64,000 nucleotides of DNA from the NCBI GenBank assembly GCA_012034805.1, contig JAAUOP010000006.1, forward strand, positions 1 through 64,000. Direction: 5' to 3'. The translations under genes were made by a program, and so were the position numbers. Positions 62,001 to 64,000 of this stretch are shown here, in pieces. The notes under the pieces are model-generated. The model had not been told where the DNA came from. It made no database searches and saw only the letters and a program-made list of their open reading frames with translations. Origin of the DNA: Synechococcales cyanobacterium CRU_2_2. Lineage in GTDB: Bacteria; Cyanobacteriota; Cyanobacteriia; PCC-9006; JAAUQQ01. The stretch's first letter is position 1. Each line of letters starts with the position of its first letter.

Positions 62001-62831
62001 ATGACTTACCTCGTGACCACGTTCTATAGGTTCGTGCCTCTACCGGACTGTGCTGAGCTGCGTGAGCCGTTGCTACAAGCTTGTTTGGCGGGTGGGGTTG
62101 GCGGCACGATTTTGCTGGCAGAGGAAGGGATTAACGGGACGATCGCCGGCGAGCCCCAGTCTGTCCAGTCGGTTTTGGCATTTCTGGCCCAGGATGAGCG
62201 CTTTAGGGATTTGCCCTGCCGGGAGGCTTGGAGCGATCGCCAACCCTTCCAGCGGACGAAGGTCAAGCTCAAGTCAGAAATCGTCACCCTGGGCCAGCCT
62301 CATATTCGTCCCTTGGAGCAGGCCGGAATCTATGTTGAGCCCGAAGATTGGAACCCCGTGATTTTGGATCCAGAGGTGTTGGTCATCGACACGCGCAACG
62401 AATACGAGGTGAAACTGGGGAGCTTCCGCAATGCCGTTAATCCGCACACCGAGTCCTTTCGAGCCTTTCCAGACTACGTGCAGCGCCAACTCCACCCGCA
62501 ACGGTACCGCAAGATCGCGATGTTTTGCACTGGCGGGATTCGCTGCGAAAAAGCCTCGGCTTATCTGCGAACCGAGGGGTTTGAAGTGGTCTATCACCTC
62601 AAGGGCGGAATTTTGAACTATTTGGAGAAAATTCCGGCGGATCAGAGCCTTTGGGAGGGAGAGTGCTTTGTCTTTGATGAGCGGGTGGCGGTAAAGCAAG
62701 GGCTGGAGGTGGGCAATACTGAGATGTGTGGGTGCGGTCAGCCGATTTCAGCGGCAGATAAAGCCTCTGAGTTTTATCAGTTCGGGCGATGTTGCCCCCA
62801 ATGTCGCAAGCTGCCTAGCCTTGAGCCGTGA
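62001..62831 (+). CDS. trhO: Rhodanese-related tRNA uridine(34) hydroxylase TrhO
   Basis: LAEEGINGTIAGEPQSVQSVLAFL; VIDTRNEYEVKLGSFRNAVNPHTESFRAFPDYV; IAMFCTGGIRCEKASAYL; CGQPISAADKASEFYQFGRCCPQC. Confidence 0.95.
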   Translation: MTYLVTTFYRFVPLPDCAELREPLLQACLAGGVGGTILLAEEGINGTIAGEPQSVQSVLAFLAQDERFRDLPCREAWSDRQPFQRTKVKLKSEIVTLGQPHIRPLEQAGIYVEPEDWNPVILDPEVLVIDTRNEYEVKLGSFRNAVNPHTESFRAFPDYVQRQLHPQRYRKIAMFCTGGIRCEKASAYLRTEGFEVVYHLKGGILNYLEKIPADQSLWEGECFVFDERVAVKQGLEVGNTEMCGCGQPISAADKASEFYQFGRCCPQCRKLPSLEP

Positions 62832-62983
62832 CTCAACTTCCCCATCGAGTAGTGACCGAATTGAATGTATTGGATTTCTATCCCTTAGTCTTGGGACGTT
62901 CAAATTAAGATTTTTAGAGCGTTTTCGGGCAAAGGCATCAAAATCAGGCATGATCGGGAGTATCACTGTCAAGAGAGAATTTT

Positions 62984-63522
62984 ATGGTAATGAACCGACT
63001 GCGTCGGCTTTTCGCCCCGTTGCTGTTGAGTGCGCTGCTGTTGTTCTCAACGGGGTGCACTGCCTTTGCGCCACCGGATGCGCCCTCGTCCTTTAGCGAG
63101 GTTCAAGCCGAGACCTCCGGACGGAAAGCGCCGGATGCGGTGGCTAAGGATGCTACCAGTGGTAGCAGTTTCAATGCTTTTTTCCCACGCTCGGTCGCGG
63201 GATATGATGGCTATGAGATTGTGCCTGCCCAAGAGAAGAAAGGTTTCGCTGAGTTTAAGGTGAACGAGGGTGGCACCAATGTCGCGATGCTGTCGATTAA
63301 CGACACGATTAGCAACCCTTCTGCTGCAACGAAGTATCAGTCCAGTAGCCGCAAGATCCAGGGGTACCCCGCCCTCGATATTGGTAATAACGGTACGGGG
63401 GTTTGGTGCGCGATCGCTTTCAAGTCAAAATCCAGTCCCGCTCTGAGTCCTTTACCGCTGAGGATCGCGACACCTGGCTGCAAAAGTTTGATTTCAAGGG
63501 ACTCTCGAAACTCGCCAACTAG
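62984..63522 (+). CDS. Putative lipoprotein, frameshifted at GG 63405-63406
   Basis: Lipobox LLLSALLLFSTGC; one extra G gives VWVRDRFQVKIQSRSESFTAEDRDTWLQKFDFKGLSKLAN*. Confidence 0.75.
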
Positions 63523-63685
63523 GCCGTTCAATGCTTAAGTCAATTGTTTTAATGCCAATTGTTTTAATGCCAACTGTCTTCAGGTCAGCCGTCTTGATCT
63601 CAGACGTCTAGAGCCAACCGTTAAAGCCAACCGTTAAAGCCAACCGCTAAAGTCAACAGTCCAATCATGTTTAAGGGAGCCGACT

Positions 63686-64000
63686 GTGAGTAAAAAATCG
63701 ATTTTGAACTGGTAGATGACCTACCGACGCGTGGCCTCACCGTGATGTCGCTCAAAGCGCTGGATTTTGCAGTGCCAGGGCAGTGGAATAACTTGGTCGG
63801 CTTCACCAATACCATTAAAGAGGTGACAGGTGAAACCGATGAGGCATTGATTCAAACCATCGGTGAACGAGCGGTGACGCTGTTTAATGACAAGTCCGAG
63901 GGGTATCAGAAGGCGCTTTGGCTTTATCAGACCGTCGATGCGGGATCGAGTGCCTTGGGTGCGGGCATGTTGGCCAATAAGGCGACGGAGAATATTTCGT
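63686..64000 (+). CDS. Hypothetical protein, runs off the window; frameshifted at T4 (63712-63715)
   Basis: One extra T gives VSKKSIFELVDDLPTRGLTVMSLKALDFAVPGQWNNLVGFTNTIKEVTGETDEALIQTIGERAVTLFNDKSEGYQKALWLYQTVDAGSSALGAGMLANKATENIS. Confidence 0.65.

Overview
HIP1-rich (GCGATCGC) cyanobacterial chromosome segment; species not determined. Recognisable genes: ubiH-like monooxygenase, glmM/pgm-type phosphohexomutase, rdgB, PiT transporter, cellulose-synthase-like GT2 with HlyD partner, ccmK3-ccmK4, DUF1823, der, cbiQ-like, pipY(yggS)-sepF-proC, plsY, DUF3086/DUF3119, MlaE permease, S9 peptidase, labA-like NYN, trhO, and tRNA-Gln(TTG). Accessory content includes an HTH(vMAP-like)-NB-ARC-pentapeptide-WD40 STAND protein with a duplicated P-loop, a NACHT-GUN4 STAND protein beside a RAYT transposase and Uma2 genes, a HIP1-free AT-rich island with a ~45-aa-repeat protein, and a ThuA/malectin/sorbosone-dehydrogenase protein. 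Main hunt results: (1) a decayed cas4-cas1 relic upstream of ccmK3; (2) the NACHT-GUN4 island; (3) a candidate unannotated structured RNA with a terminator at ~54.82-55.07 kb; (4) many unrelated 13-18 bp tandem repeats at gene borders; (5) about 16 gene disruptions, each repaired by adding one base, mostly in a homopolymer, which points to sequencing contraction errors rather than biology; (6) a histidine kinase whose H-box has lost its phospho-acceptor His. All domain calls come from reading motifs; no database search was run.
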